Positions 15,903-24,766 of a stretch of DNA of 64,000 nt are shown in pieces. How positions within the stretch are numbered: the first letter of the stretch is position 1; the number at the start of each line of letters is the position of its first letter. The notes beneath the pieces were generated by a model, which did not search any database, was not told where the DNA came from, and saw nothing but the letters and a program-made list of their open reading frames with translations. The stretch covers positions 62,001 to 126,000 of the forward strand of contig NZ_JAERRJ010000004.1 of assembly GCF_016741815.1 (NCBI RefSeq). The letters run 5' to 3'. The DNA is from Nocardia acididurans. GTDB lineage: Bacteria > Actinomycetota > Actinomycetes > Mycobacteriales > Mycobacteriaceae. Made by a program: the position numbers and the translations under genes.

Positions 15903-16691
15903 ATGGATCTCGGACTGAACGGCAAGACCGCCCTCGTCACCGGAGCCAGCCGCGGCATCGGGCTCGCCATCGCCGAAACCCTGGCCGCCGAAGGCGTTCG
16001 GGTGGCCGGAGTCGCGCGGAACATCACATCGGAGCTCGAAAAGGTGTCCGTCGCAGCGATTTCCGCCGACCTCAGCACCGCCGACGGAACACGGACGGCC
16101 GTCGCGGCCGCACTGGCGGAACTCGGCGGACTCGACATCCTGATCAACAATGTCGGCGGCGGGGACATCGAACTGCTCGGCCTCGCCGGAGTATTGGAGA
16201 CCGAGGACGAGCAGTGGCGAAATCTGTTCGACCTCAATCTGTTCGGAGTCGTCTCGACCACCCGGGCGGCACTGCCGAGTCTCATCGAGCGGCGAGGCGC
16301 GATCATCAACGTCTCCTCGATCAACGCGCACGCCCCGGCCACCGGGCCGGTCGGCTACAGCGAGGCCAAGGCGGCGCTCACCTCGTTCAGCAAGCGGCTC
16401 AGTGAAGAACTGGGGCCCAAGGGCGTTCGCGTGAACACGGTGTCGCCCGGCGTGACCGGGACCGACATCTGGCGCGGCGAGCGGAATCTGGGCGCGACCC
16501 TGGCCGCCGTCAGCGGCGTCGGGCACGCCGAGTTCCTGACCGCGCTGCCGGGGCAGTTCGGCATCGCCTCCGGGCGGATCTCCGAGGCGGCCGAGATCGC
16601 GGCGCTGGTGACCTTCCTGGCATCGGGGCTGGCTGGGAACATTGTCGGAGCCGATCTCGTCATCGACGGCGGCACGCTGAAGAGCGCCTGA
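15903..16691 (+). CDS. short-chain dehydrogenase/reductase
   Basis: A 262-aa classical SDR. The NAD(P)-binding TGASRGIG is at residues 14-21, the NNVGG segment near 81-85, the catalytic Ser in NVSSINA and the YSEAK Tyr/Lys pair around residues 152-156, and a C-terminal ending VIDGGTLKSA. The substrate is unknown. A purine-rich GAAAGG lies 9 nt upstream of the ATG. The adjacent operator copy suggests control by the upstream TetR protein. Confidence 0.88.
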   Translation: MDLGLNGKTALVTGASRGIGLAIAETLAAEGVRVAGVARNITSELEKVSVAAISADLSTADGTRTAVAAALAELGGLDILINNVGGGDIELLGLAGVLETEDEQWRNLFDLNLFGVVSTTRAALPSLIERRGAIINVSSINAHAPATGPVGYSEAKAALTSFSKRLSEELGPKGVRVNTVSPGVTGTDIWRGERNLGATLAAVSGVGHAEFLTALPGQFGIASGRISEAAEIAALVTFLASGLAGNIVGADLVIDGGTLKSA

Positions 16692-16722
16692 TCAGCTCGC
16701 GTGACCGGAACTCCTGGACGGT

Positions 16723-17568
16723 TCAGGCGAACAGGTCCAGGAGGGCCGGTGCGACGGAATCGGCTTGGGCGCGGCCGGCTTCGGCGGCCGGGGTGCGGGA
16801 GGTGGGGTCGAGGGGGTCGGTGCCGAAGGCGGCGAGGGATGCCTCGTCGGGGGTGATGAGTTCGACTCGTGAACCGGTGCTGCGCAATTCGGCGATCTGG
16901 TCGTCGAGGAAGGGGTCCACGAGTATGGCGAGGATCAGGACTCGGTCGTAGCCGGAGGCCAGGTCGGCGTTGACCGATGTGCGGACGCCGCCGTCGGTGT
17001 AGCGGGCCTCGCCGATGGTGACCGGCGGCCAGATGCCGGGGACGGCGCAGCTGGCGGCTACCGCGGTGACCAGGGGGACCTCGGAGGTGCGGTCGAAGAT
17101 GCGGGGGATGCCGGAGTCGACGTCGACGGCGGTGATGCGCAGGGCGCGCTCCGGCCAGGTGTGCACCGGGAGACGACCCTCGATGATGGCGTATCTGGTT
17201 GCCTGCGGGACGGTTTCGGCTTCGCGGGCGAGGGCGCAGACGCGCTTGCGCTGTTCGGCCGGGTCCGCGCCGGAGGTGTAGATCTCCGCGAGGACGGGCC
17301 ACAGGTCTGCGAAGGAGATGCCAGGCGGGACCATCTCGGGGTACTGGCGGGCCGGATCTGCTTGGCGGGCATACAGTTCCGTGACGGGCAGGCCGCTGCT
17401 CAGCTGTGCGGCGACCGTCGCGCCGGCCGAGGTGCCGATGACGACCTCGGCGTCGTTCACGTCGATTCCGGCGGCGGCCAGGCCCGCCACGATGCCCGTC
17501 TGCCAGGCGATTCCGGCGACGCCACCGCCACCGAGGACCAGTGCGGTATTCGCGATCATGGCGCCCAT
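16723..17568 (-). CDS. patatin-like phospholipase/acylhydrolase
   Basis: A 281-aa patatin-domain protein with the complete Ser-Asp dyad architecture: oxyanion loop GGGGVAG near residues 13-19, nucleophile GTSAG near 45-49, and catalytic Asp in DGG around 192-194 (YTDGGVRTS). Such enzymes hydrolyse phospholipid or other acyl esters. The ATG at 17568 or the one at 17559 could be the start. It follows a TetR gene on the same strand with 28 bp between, so the two are probably co-transcribed. Confidence 0.82.
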   Translation of the reverse strand: MGAMIANTALVLGGGGVAGIAWQTGIVAGLAAAGIDVNDAEVVIGTSAGATVAAQLSSGLPVTELYARQADPARQYPEMVPPGISFADLWPVLAEIYTSGADPAEQRKRVCALAREAETVPQATRYAIIEGRLPVHTWPERALRITAVDVDSGIPRIFDRTSEVPLVTAVAASCAVPGIWPPVTIGEARYTDGGVRTSVNADLASGYDRVLILAILVDPFLDDQIAELRSTGSRVELITPDEASLAAFGTDPLDPTSRTPAAEAGRAQADSVAPALLDLFA

Positions 17569-17596
17569 ACTGCCACCGGCACAGGGGAATTCGGAG

Positions 17597-18193
17597 TCAG
17601 GTGGCCGAGTTTTCCGGCGGTTGCGGGGCGACGATGCGGCGGATGGCGTCCTTGACCCAGGCCCGCTGCTCCGCGGGATCGGGGTGACCGCCGAGGGTGA
17701 AGACGCGGAGCTGGGGGACGGCGAACGGGTAGTTGATCACCGACATGATGGACAGGAGGATCTGGCCGGGGGGCATATCGGAACGGATCAGGCCCTTGTC
17801 CTGAGCGACGGCAATCCAGTGGCGTTTCGCGGCATAGCGGGCGGCGCGGAGTTCACCGGCGGTGGGCTGATCGCCGAGTTCCAGGGCCTCCCACATGAGC
17901 AGGCGCAGCAGTTCGGGGTGTGCGCTGTGGTAGTCGATGTGCTCGTCGATCCACCGGTCCAGGTCTTCGATGGTGTCGGTGACGGCGTTGACCAGCTCGA
18001 GCATGGCGTGTTCGAGGACCTGGTGGAACAGCTGCTGCTTGTCGCCGAAGTAGGCGTAGATGAGCTGCTTGTTGGCCTTCGCGTTGCGGGCGATGCGGTC
18101 CACGCGGGCGCCGGCGATGCCGTATTCGGCGAATTCGGCGGTGGCGGCCTCGAAGATGCGGGCCCTCGTCGCGTCCGGATCCCTCGGTGACAT
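17597..18193 (-). CDS. TetR-family transcriptional regulator
   Basis: A 198-aa regulator starting MSPRDPDATRARIFEAA. The helix-turn-helix covers about residues 28-49, with KANKQLIYAYFGDKQQLF as the recognition segment; the C-terminal domain resembles TetR_C proteins of the RutR type. A perfect 14-bp palindrome lies 15 bp upstream of the ATG, a likely autoregulatory site. Its other target is probably the patatin gene immediately downstream. Confidence 0.85.
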   Translation of the reverse strand: MSPRDPDATRARIFEAATAEFAEYGIAGARVDRIARNAKANKQLIYAYFGDKQQLFHQVLEHAMLELVNAVTDTIEDLDRWIDEHIDYHSAHPELLRLLMWEALELGDQPTAGELRAARYAAKRHWIAVAQDKGLIRSDMPPGQILLSIMSVINYPFAVPQLRVFTLGGHPDPAEQRAWVKDAIRRIVAPQPPENSAT

Positions 18194-18207
18194 GGGTCGA
18201 TGGTATC

Positions 18208-18221
18208 CAACCAATTGGTTG
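18208..18221. promoter_or_regulatory. palindromic operator upstream of tetR (17597-18193)
   Basis: CAACCAATTGGTTG is a perfect 14-bp palindrome in the 60-bp gap between the GroES-like gene and the TetR gene, 15 bp before the TetR start. TetR autoregulation is the simplest reading. Confidence 0.6.
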
Positions 18222-18253
18222 ACAAGGCGGGGAACGGCACGGGCCGTCGTCGG

Positions 18254-18574
18254 CTACAGGTACAGGCCGGTGCCGTGCTCGGGGCGCTCGTTGGCGATGG
18301 CGTGCAGGTCGCGTTCGCGCAGAACGTAGTAGGCGTGGCCCTGGACTTCGACCTCGTACTGGTCCTCGGCGCTGAACAGCACCTGGTCGCCGACGCCGAC
18401 GGCGCGCACGTGGGAGCCGACGCCGCAGACCTCACCCCAGGACAGACGCTTGGCGACCTGGGCGGTCGCCGGAATCAGGATCCCCCCGCTACTGCGCCGT
18501 TCGCCCGCCTCCTGGTTGATACGAACCATGACGCGGTCGTGCAGCATTTGGATTTCAAGCTTGGGATCGGACAC
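18254..18574 (-). CDS. GroES-like (Cpn10-fold) protein
   Basis: A 106-aa protein from a GTG at 18574. It reads like a co-chaperonin 10: LHDRVMVRI at the start of the barrel, a mobile-loop segment RRSSGGILIP, then WGEVCGVG and VGDQVLFSAEDQYEVEV. It is longer at the N-terminus than GroES and no GroEL gene is adjacent. It may serve a GroEL encoded elsewhere or have another role. It is divergent from the FAD oxidase gene with 42 bp between. Confidence 0.72.
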   Translation of the reverse strand: MSDPKLEIQMLHDRVMVRINQEAGERRSSGGILIPATAQVAKRLSWGEVCGVGSHVRAVGVGDQVLFSAEDQYEVEVQGHAYYVLRERDLHAIANERPEHGTGLYL

Positions 18575-18616
18575 GGCGGCAGTGTACTGCGTGCTCACGA
18601 AGGTACTTTCTGGGGT

Positions 18617-20026
18617 GTGGACCCGTACCAACTCTCGGAACTCGCAGGGGCTTCGCCCCCGAACCCCCCGAACCTCGACTCCCTGCGCGCTCTGCTCCCG
18701 GACGGGATGGTGGTGACCGATCCGGACATCCTCGGCGCATACCGCCAGGACCGGGCATTCGATCCGGCTGCGGGAACCGCACTCGCACTGGTCCGGCCGA
18801 CGACCACCGCACAGGTGTCGGCGGTGGTGCGGTGGGCACACGAGCATCGGGTTCCGATCGTTCCGCGCGGCGCCGGAACCGGACTGTCCGGAGGCTCGAC
18901 CGCGCAGCACGGGGCGCTGGTGCTGAGCACCGAGAAGCTGCGCGACATCAGCGTCGACACCGTGACGCGGACCGCCGTGGTCCAGCCCGGACTGTTGAAC
19001 GCCGAGGTCAAAAGGGCTGTCGCGGAACATGGTCTGTGGTATCCGCCGGATCCGTCCTCGTTCGAGATCTGCTCCATCGGCGGCAATGCCGCGACCAACG
19101 CCGGCGGGCTGTGCTGTGTGAAGTACGGGGTCACCACCGACTACGTACTCGGCATGGAGGTCGTGCTCGCGGACGGAACCGCGGTGCGGCTCGGCGGACC
19201 CAGACTCAAGGACGCGGCAGGGCTGTCGCTGACCAAGCTGTTCGTGGGCAGCGAGGGGACCCTCGGCATCATCACCGAACTCACGCTGCGGCTGCTGCCC
19301 GCGCAACCGCCGCAGTCGACCGTCGTGGCGACCTTCCCGACGCTGACCGCCGCCACCGACGCGATTCTCGCCATCACCGGTGCGCTGCGGCCGTCGATGC
19401 TGGAGTTCATGGACTCGGTGGCGATCAACGCCGTCGAGGACGAACTGCGCATGGGACTGGATCGCGAGGCCGCCGGGCTCCTGGTCGCGCGCTCCGACGC
19501 ACCCGGCGAGCACGCCGGATACGAGGCCGACATCATGCTGGCCGCCTGCGAAAAGGCCGGAGCCACCGAGGCTTTCCGCACCGACGACGAAGAGGAGGGC
19601 GAAGCCTTCTGCGCCGCACGCCGATTCGCCATCCCGGCCGTGGAACGCAAAGGGCCGCTGCTGCTCGAGGATGTCGGCGTGCCGCTCCCCCGGCTCGGTG
19701 ATCTCGTGAACGGCATCGCCGAGATCGCGCGGCATCGCGCGGTGCTGATCTCGGTCATCGCGCACGCGGGTGACGGCAACACCCATCCGCTCATCGTCCA
19801 CGATCCGAACAATCCGGATGAGTCCGAGCGCGCGCACCTGGCCTTCGGCGAGATCATGGACCTCGCGATCAGCCTGGGCGGCACCATCACCGGTGAACAC
19901 GGGGTCGGCCGCCTCAAGAAAGCCTGGCTCCCGGACCAGGTCGGACCCGACGTGATGGCGCTCACGCGCACGATCAAGAACGCCCTCGACCCGCACGGCA
20001 TTCTCAATCCGGGCGCAGTGCTCTGA
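18617..20026 (+). CDS. FAD-binding oxidoreductase, GlcD family (2-hydroxyacid dehydrogenase-like)
   Basis: A 469-aa flavoprotein of the vanillyl-alcohol oxidase superfamily. The FAD-binding_4 domain covers about residues 45-225 with PRGAGTGLSGGST and GNAATNAGGLCCVKYGVT. The C-terminal FAD-oxidase domain contains AHAGDGNTHPLIVHDP and GEHGVGRLKKAWL, the pattern of glycolate or D-lactate dehydrogenases. It probably oxidises a 2-hydroxyacid. The GTG at 18617 is the first sensible start; frame upstream of it runs over the opposite-strand GroES-like gene. Confidence 0.85.
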   Translation: MDPYQLSELAGASPPNPPNLDSLRALLPDGMVVTDPDILGAYRQDRAFDPAAGTALALVRPTTTAQVSAVVRWAHEHRVPIVPRGAGTGLSGGSTAQHGALVLSTEKLRDISVDTVTRTAVVQPGLLNAEVKRAVAEHGLWYPPDPSSFEICSIGGNAATNAGGLCCVKYGVTTDYVLGMEVVLADGTAVRLGGPRLKDAAGLSLTKLFVGSEGTLGIITELTLRLLPAQPPQSTVVATFPTLTAATDAILAITGALRPSMLEFMDSVAINAVEDELRMGLDREAAGLLVARSDAPGEHAGYEADIMLAACEKAGATEAFRTDDEEEGEAFCAARRFAIPAVERKGPLLLEDVGVPLPRLGDLVNGIAEIARHRAVLISVIAHAGDGNTHPLIVHDPNNPDESERAHLAFGEIMDLAISLGGTITGEHGVGRLKKAWLPDQVGPDVMALTRTIKNALDPHGILNPGAVL

Positions 20027-20084
20027 CCCCTCCTCCGGTCCCCGATCCGGAACAAACCACCCACGCAACGGAGTTGACACGATC

Positions 20085-20375
20085 ATGACTGCCAGGCTGG
20101 AACACAATGCCGACGCCACCCGCTACGAGATCTATCTCGACGACACGCTCGCGGGCTACGCCGACTACGCCGAGCGGATCGACGGTGACAAGAAGATCCG
20201 CGACATCCAGCACACGCTCACCTTCCCCGAGTTCCGGGGTCGCGGCGTCGCCGCACAGGTCGTCGAGTTCGCGTTGAACGACGCCCGCGCGGAAGGCTTC
20301 TCGATCATCCCCACCTGCTGGTACGTCGAGAAGTACATCGGGCAGCACCCCGAATACGCGGATCTGGTCGGCTAA
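20085..20375 (+). CDS. small GNAT-like N-acetyltransferase domain protein
   Basis: A 96-aa protein of the short GCN5-related type (YidJ-like). It has TFPEFRGRGVAAQVVEFAL as the acetyl-CoA binding motif A and ends around CWYVEKYIGQHPEYADLV, the typical C-terminus of this small family. The acceptor is unknown. It starts 58 bp after the FAD oxidase and may be co-transcribed with it. Confidence 0.8.
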   Translation: MTARLEHNADATRYEIYLDDTLAGYADYAERIDGDKKIRDIQHTLTFPEFRGRGVAAQVVEFALNDARAEGFSIIPTCWYVEKYIGQHPEYADLVG

Positions 20376-20701
20376 TTCGACTGCGGGCGGCGCGGATCGG
20401 TGCGCCGCCACACCAGGAACTGGCGGTCCGCGACGCTCACCATCGCCTCGACCACCTTGTCGCCGTCGAAGCCGGGCAGCGCCTGCAGCCGCGCCAGGAA
20501 CGCGGTATCGGCCGCCGAATGCGGCACCACACAGCCCTTACCCGTCGCGCCGATCAAGACGAAGAACACATCGTCGGCGAACGGGCCGTCCGCCGTCGTG
20601 ATGATCCGCACCTCCGCAAGCTCGTTCCACGCGACCTCCTCCACCCGTCCGTCGGCCAAGGTACGCCGGACGAAGGTGTCGGTGATTTCGACTCCGGCCA
20701 T
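20372..20701 (-). CDS. conserved hypothetical protein
   Basis: A 109-aa protein with no family I recognise. It begins MAGVEITDTFVRRTLADGR and has alternating beta-like segments (VEEVAWNELAEVRIIT, DDVFFVLIGATGKGCVVPH) followed by a helical part. There are no signal peptide or membrane segments. It overlaps the convergent GNAT gene by 4 nt. High third-position GC across its length supports it as real. Confidence 0.6.
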   Translation of the reverse strand: MAGVEITDTFVRRTLADGRVEEVAWNELAEVRIITTADGPFADDVFFVLIGATGKGCVVPHSAADTAFLARLQALPGFDGDKVVEAMVSVADRQFLVWRRTDPRRPQSN

Positions 20702-20853
20702 GGATACATGGTGCCCCTACCATGCCCGGCCGAACAGCCCTGAAATCCGGCCTTTCCCTGGGGAAGACACAAGAAAAAGCTCCGGCCGCCCGTGACGCCG
20801 TCCCAACCACGGCGCCCCGGCGACCGGAGCAATCATTCAGCTACTGAACGGAT

Positions 20854-22011
20854 TCAGCGCAGGATCTGACGCGACATGACGACGCGCTGGATCTGGTTGG
20901 TGCCCTCGTAGATCTGAGTGATCTTGGCGTCACGCATCATTCGCTCCACCGGGAAGTCGGTGGTGTAGCCCGCGCCACCGAACAGCTGCACCGCGTTGGT
21001 GGTGACCTCCATGGCCACATCCGAGGCGAAGCACTTGGCGGCGGCGGAGATGAAGCCCAGGTTCTTCTCGCCACGCTCGGCGCGGGCGGCCGAGGTGTAG
21101 ACCATGAGGCGGGCGGCCTCGATCTTCATGGCCATATCGGCCAGCATGAACTCGGTGTTCTGGAAGGACGCGATGGTCTTGCCGAACTGCTTGCGGTCCT
21201 TGGTGTAGGCGATCGCGGCGTCCAGGGCGCCCTGCGCGATGCCGACGGCCTGCGCGCCGATGGTCGGGCGGGTGTGGTCCAGGGTCTGCAGGGCGGTCTT
21301 GAAACCGGTGCCCGGCGCGCCAATGATGCGGTCACCCGGCACCCGGCAGTTCTCGAAGTACAGCTCCGCGGTGGGGGAACCCTTGATGCCGAGCTTGTGC
21401 TCCAGCGGGCCGACGACGAAGCCCTCGTCATCCTTGTGCACCATGAACGCGGAGATGCCGTTGGCGCCCTTCTCGGCGTCGGTCACGGCCATGACGGTGT
21501 ACCAGTCGGACTTGCCGCCGTTGGTGATCCAGCACTTGGAGCCGTTGATGATCCAGTCGTCGCCGTCGGCCTTGGCGCGGGTGCGCATGGAGGCGGCGTC
21601 GGAGCCAGCCTCACGCTCGGACAGGGCGTAGGAGGCCATGCCGCCGTTCACGATGGTCGGCAGCACCTTCTGCTTGAGCTCCTCGGAGCCCTGCAGGATC
21701 AGGCCCATGGTGCCGAGCTTGTTCACGGCCGGGATCAGCGAGGAGGAACCGCACACGCGCGCGACCTCTTCGATGACGATGCAGGTGGCGACCGAATCCG
21801 CGCCCTGGCCGCCGTACGCCTCGGGCACGTGCACGGCGTTGAAGCCGGCGGCGTTGAGGGCGGTCAGCGCCTCCTCCGGGAAGCGCGACTTGCCGTCGAC
21901 GTCCTTCGCGTACGGGGCGATCTCCTTCTCGGACAGGCCGCGGATGGCCTCGCGCAGCTCGTGGTGGAAGTCCTCGAGCTGGAACAGGGTGAAGTCGGGG
22001 TTGCCCGCCAT
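20854..22011 (-). CDS. fadE25: acyl-CoA dehydrogenase FadE25
   Basis: A 385-aa FAD-dependent acyl-CoA dehydrogenase of beta-oxidation. It carries both family signatures: ALSEREAGSDAASMRTRA mid-protein and the C-terminal QLFGGAGYTTDFPVERMMRDAK. The catalytic Glu lies in the IYEGTNQIQR region near the end. The ATG at 22011 has AGGAGAG 6-7 nt upstream. From memory it corresponds to M. tuberculosis Rv3274c, also beside purE-purK. A TetR gene lies upstream on the same strand, and two related palindromes occupy the gap. Confidence 0.92.
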   Translation of the reverse strand: MAGNPDFTLFQLEDFHHELREAIRGLSEKEIAPYAKDVDGKSRFPEEALTALNAAGFNAVHVPEAYGGQGADSVATCIVIEEVARVCGSSSLIPAVNKLGTMGLILQGSEELKQKVLPTIVNGGMASYALSEREAGSDAASMRTRAKADGDDWIINGSKCWITNGGKSDWYTVMAVTDAEKGANGISAFMVHKDDEGFVVGPLEHKLGIKGSPTAELYFENCRVPGDRIIGAPGTGFKTALQTLDHTRPTIGAQAVGIAQGALDAAIAYTKDRKQFGKTIASFQNTEFMLADMAMKIEAARLMVYTSAARAERGEKNLGFISAAAKCFASDVAMEVTTNAVQLFGGAGYTTDFPVERMMRDAKITQIYEGTNQIQRVVMSRQILR

Positions 22012-22073
22012 GGGGGTTCTCTCCTGGTCGTCGGTGGGGATCGCCGCTGGTTGCCCAGCATCGCCAACTAGTC

Positions 22074-22086
22074 GGCACTCAGTGCC
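22074..22086. promoter_or_regulatory. TetR-type operator copy 1 upstream of fadE25
   Basis: GGCACTCAGTGCC is a perfect odd-length palindrome (6-bp arms around a central C). It lies 63 bp upstream of the fadE25 start. The related copy is at 22150-22162. Confidence 0.55.
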
Positions 22087-22149
22087 ATTCGGAGCCAACT
22101 ATACGCCGCAATATCGCAGCCACGTGCGCGTAATACCTCACAGATCAGT

Positions 22150-22162
22150 GGCACGCAGTGTC
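22150..22162. promoter_or_regulatory. TetR-type operator copy 2 upstream of fadE25
   Basis: GGCACGCAGTGTC matches copy 1 at 11 of 13 bases. The two copies are 76 bp apart, centre to centre, in the tetR-fadE25 gap. Confidence 0.5.
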
Positions 22163-22183
22163 ATCACAGACCCTGCGGCACCC

Positions 22184-22852
22184 TCACAGCGTATCGAGAC
22201 GACGCGCCAGCAGGTCGGCGACCTGCCGGGCGGGCATATCGCGCGGGAAGACCGCGACAACCAAGTCGTCGGAGTCGGCGGGCGAACCGCCAGCACTCGA
22301 GCCGGCGGCACGGGGAATCGCGATCAGCGCCGCCCGAAGATCCGCAGGACTCGCGTCCGACTCGCCGCGCACCATGCGGCGCAGCAGATAGTTGTGCGTC
22401 GCGGTCACGGCCGCGGTGAACTGCACGAGCTCCAGATCCGCCCGCCCCCGCAGGCGGCTGCGAAGGAAATCGGTGAAAAGCCGCTCGTACCGAAAGACCG
22501 TGACGATCTCACGCTCACGCAGGGTAGGCACCTGACGCACCACGCCGTACCGGCGGGCGGCCAGCTCCCGCCACTGCGTGAACCGCTCGAACACCGCCAC
22601 GACGGCCTCGATGACCGCCGCCCACGGATCCCCCTGCGCCGCATCGAGAAACTCCCGCGCCTGCGCCAGCTGAGATTCGTGATCGGCGAAGACCACATCC
22701 TCCTTCGACCGGAACTGCCGGAAGAAGGTACGCCGGGAAATCCCCGCCGCCTCCGCGATCTCCTCGACCGTCGTTGCCTCGTAACCCTTTTCGGCGAAGA
22801 GACGCAAAGCCTGGTCCACGACGGTCAACCGTCGCGCCGTCGCGGAGCTCAT
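22184..22852 (-). CDS. TetR-family transcriptional regulator, probable fadE25 repressor
   Basis: A 222-aa regulator from the ATG at 22852 (MSSATARRLTVVDQALRLF). The helix-turn-helix includes IAEAAGISRRTFFRQFRSKEDV near residues 30-51. An in-frame GTG at 22966 would add 38 low-complexity residues and is less likely. It lies between purE and fadE25 on their strand; from memory the mycobacterial locus has no regulator there. The paired palindromes in front of fadE25 make that gene the probable target, with an acyl-CoA as possible ligand. Confidence 0.82.
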   Translation of the reverse strand: MSSATARRLTVVDQALRLFAEKGYEATTVEEIAEAAGISRRTFFRQFRSKEDVVFADHESQLAQAREFLDAAQGDPWAAVIEAVVAVFERFTQWRELAARRYGVVRQVPTLREREIVTVFRYERLFTDFLRSRLRGRADLELVQFTAAVTATHNYLLRRMVRGESDASPADLRAALIAIPRAAGSSAGGSPADSDDLVVAVFPRDMPARQVADLLARRLDTL

Positions 22853-22982
22853 CCGCCTCTCCGCGTCTTCAGCGCCCGACTCGGTGCCGCCGGATTCCGC
22901 TCGCGTGGCGGCGGTCCTACGCCGCCCCGATTCTGGGCGTCCCCCAGGAGTTACCCCGAAGCTCACGAAATCAGTCGTTCCG

Positions 22983-23486
22983 TCAGCCGAGGAGTTTGTT
23001 GCGGAGGGCTTCGTCCTTCTCCAGGACCATGGTCTCCAGGTTGGCTTGGAATTGCTCCATGCGGGAACGCAATTCGGGGTCGGCGGTGGCGAGGATGCGG
23101 GCCGCGAGGAGGCCGGCGTTGCGGGCGCCGCCGATGGAGACGGTGGCGACGGGGACGCCCGCGGGCATCTGGACGATGGAGAGCAGGGAGTCCATGCCGT
23201 CGAGGTATTTCAGGGGCACGGGGACGCCGATGACGGGGAGCGGGGTGGCGGAGGCGACCATGCCGGGGAGGTGGGCGGCGCCGCCCGCGCCCGCGATGAT
23301 GACCTTGATGCCGCGGTCGGCGGCGTTCACGGCGTAGTCGAGCATGCGCTGCGGGGTGCGGTGGGCGGAGACGACGCCCACCTCGAAGCGGATGCCGAAT
23401 TCGGCGAGGGCTTCGGCGGCGGCCTCCATGGTCGGCCAGTCCGAGTCGGAGCCCATGATCAGGCCAACCTGTGCAGTGTCACCCAT
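22983..23486 (-). CDS. purE: 5-(carboxyamino)imidazole ribonucleotide mutase
   Basis: A 167-aa class I PurE of purine synthesis, converting N5-CAIR to CAIR. It shows the signature [13 protein letters not shown] at the N-terminus, [12 protein letters not shown] around residues 38-49 with the catalytic His, and [12 protein letters not shown] around 66-77. It overlaps the end of purK by 8 nt, so the two are translated together as in most actinobacteria. Confidence 0.96.
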   Translation of the reverse strand: MGDTAQVGLIMGSDSDWPTMEAAAEALAEFGIRFEVGVVSAHRTPQRMLDYAVNAADRGIKVIIAGAGGAAHLPGMVASATPLPVIGVPVPLKYLDGMDSLLSIVQMPAGVPVATVSIGGARNAGLLAARILATADPELRSRMEQFQANLETMVLEKDEALRNKLLG

Positions 23487-24702
23487 GGTGCGGATCCCAT
23501 CCGTCGGTCCAAATGGCGTGCGACATCCAGTGGGCCGCGCGCTCTGCTTTCTCGCGGGTCTCGGCCACGTCCTCGCCGAGGATGTTGATGTGACCGATCT
23601 TGCGGTCGGGGCGCTCGCCCTTGCCGTACAGGTGCACCTTCGCGTCCGGGATGCGGGCGGCCAGGTGGTGCAGGCGCTCGTCCATGGACATCTCCGGAGC
23701 CTCGGGAGCGCCGAGGATATTGGCCATCACGGTGACCGGGGCCAGCGGGCGGGTGCTGCCCAGCGGGTAGTCGAGGACCGCGCGCAGATGCTGTTCGAAC
23801 TGGCCGGTGCAGGCGCCGTCCATACCCCAGTGGCCGGAGTTGTGCGGGCGCATGGCGAGTTCGTTCACCAGCAGCTCACCGGAGTGGGTTTCGAAGAGCT
23901 CCACCGCCATCGCGCCGGTGACGCCGAGCTCGGAGGCCAGGCGCAGGGCGAGCGCACCGGCCTCGGTGGCGCGCGCCTCGGACAGCTCGGGGGCCGGGGC
24001 GATGACCACGGCGCACTGGCCGTTGCGCTGCACGGTCTCCACCACCGGCCAGGCGGCGGCCTGACCGAACGGGGAGCGCGCGACCATGGCGGAGAGCTCC
24101 CGCTTCAGATCCACCTTGGCCTCGGCGAGCAGCTGAACGCCGTGCGCCAGTTGGTCTTCCACGATGCGGGTGGTCTCGGCGGCGTCGGCGGGCATCCAGA
24201 CGCCGCGGCCGTCGTAGCCGCCGCGCACGGCCTTCAGTACGAAGGGGAAACCGTGCTCGTCGCCGAAGGCGAGGGCGTCGGCCGGGCTCTCGACCGCCAC
24301 GAACGCCGGGATCGGGACGCCCAGCTCGGCCAGCTTGTTGCGCATGGCCAGCTTGTCCTGGGCGAAGATCAGGGCGCGCGGCGGCGGCTGCACGTTCACG
24401 CCCTCGGCGATGAGCGCCTCGAGCAGTTCGGTGGGCACACCCTCGTGATCGAAGGTCAGCGCATGTGAGCCGACGGCGGCTTTGCGCAAGGCGGTCAGAT
24501 CGTTGTGGCTGCCGAACACCACGTCCGGGGTCACCTGGGCGGCCGGATCGTCGGGGTGCTCGGCCAGCACCCGCAGCCGCTGCCCCAGGGCGATCGCCGC
24601 CTGGTGGGTCATACGCGCCAGCTGGCCGCCACCGATCATGGTGACGGTGGGCATCGCGGAGGAATCGAAGGAACGGGCGCTCACGTTGGTCAATGTTGTC
24701 AT
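23479..24702 (-). CDS. purK: 5-(carboxyamino)imidazole ribonucleotide synthase
   Basis: A 407-aa ATP-grasp enzyme that carboxylates AIR using ATP and bicarbonate. Features: [20 protein letters not shown]-terminal motif, the [19 protein letters not shown]-grasp lysine segment, and [18 protein letters not shown] near the C-terminus. The ATG at 24702 was chosen; a later ATG (24654) immediately before the first strand is possible. It is divergent from the GtrA gene. Confidence 0.95.
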   Translation of the reverse strand: MTTLTNVSARSFDSSAMPTVTMIGGGQLARMTHQAAIALGQRLRVLAEHPDDPAAQVTPDVVFGSHNDLTALRKAAVGSHALTFDHEGVPTELLEALIAEGVNVQPPPRALIFAQDKLAMRNKLAELGVPIPAFVAVESPADALAFGDEHGFPFVLKAVRGGYDGRGVWMPADAAETTRIVEDQLAHGVQLLAEAKVDLKRELSAMVARSPFGQAAAWPVVETVQRNGQCAVVIAPAPELSEARATEAGALALRLASELGVTGAMAVELFETHSGELLVNELAMRPHNSGHWGMDGACTGQFEQHLRAVLDYPLGSTRPLAPVTVMANILGAPEAPEMSMDERLHHLAARIPDAKVHLYGKGERPDRKIGHINILGEDVAETREKAERAAHWMSHAIWTDGWDPHHG

Positions 24703-24754
24703 GGCATGGACCGGGTACTGCCGTCCGGGTTGCTCGAGGTCCGCGCGGGCGACG

Positions 24755-24760
24755 TAGACT
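24755..24760 (+). promoter_or_regulatory. -10 hexamer for GtrA gene (leaderless)
   Basis: TAGACT, 6 nt before the GTG start at 24767. Confidence 0.5.
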
Positions 24761-24766
24761 CGGCTG

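Noticed and set aside
18575..20119. The upstream part of the minus-strand frame that contains the GroES-like gene
   Set aside because: Only the last 106 residues resemble a protein family; the rest is antisense to the FAD oxidase.
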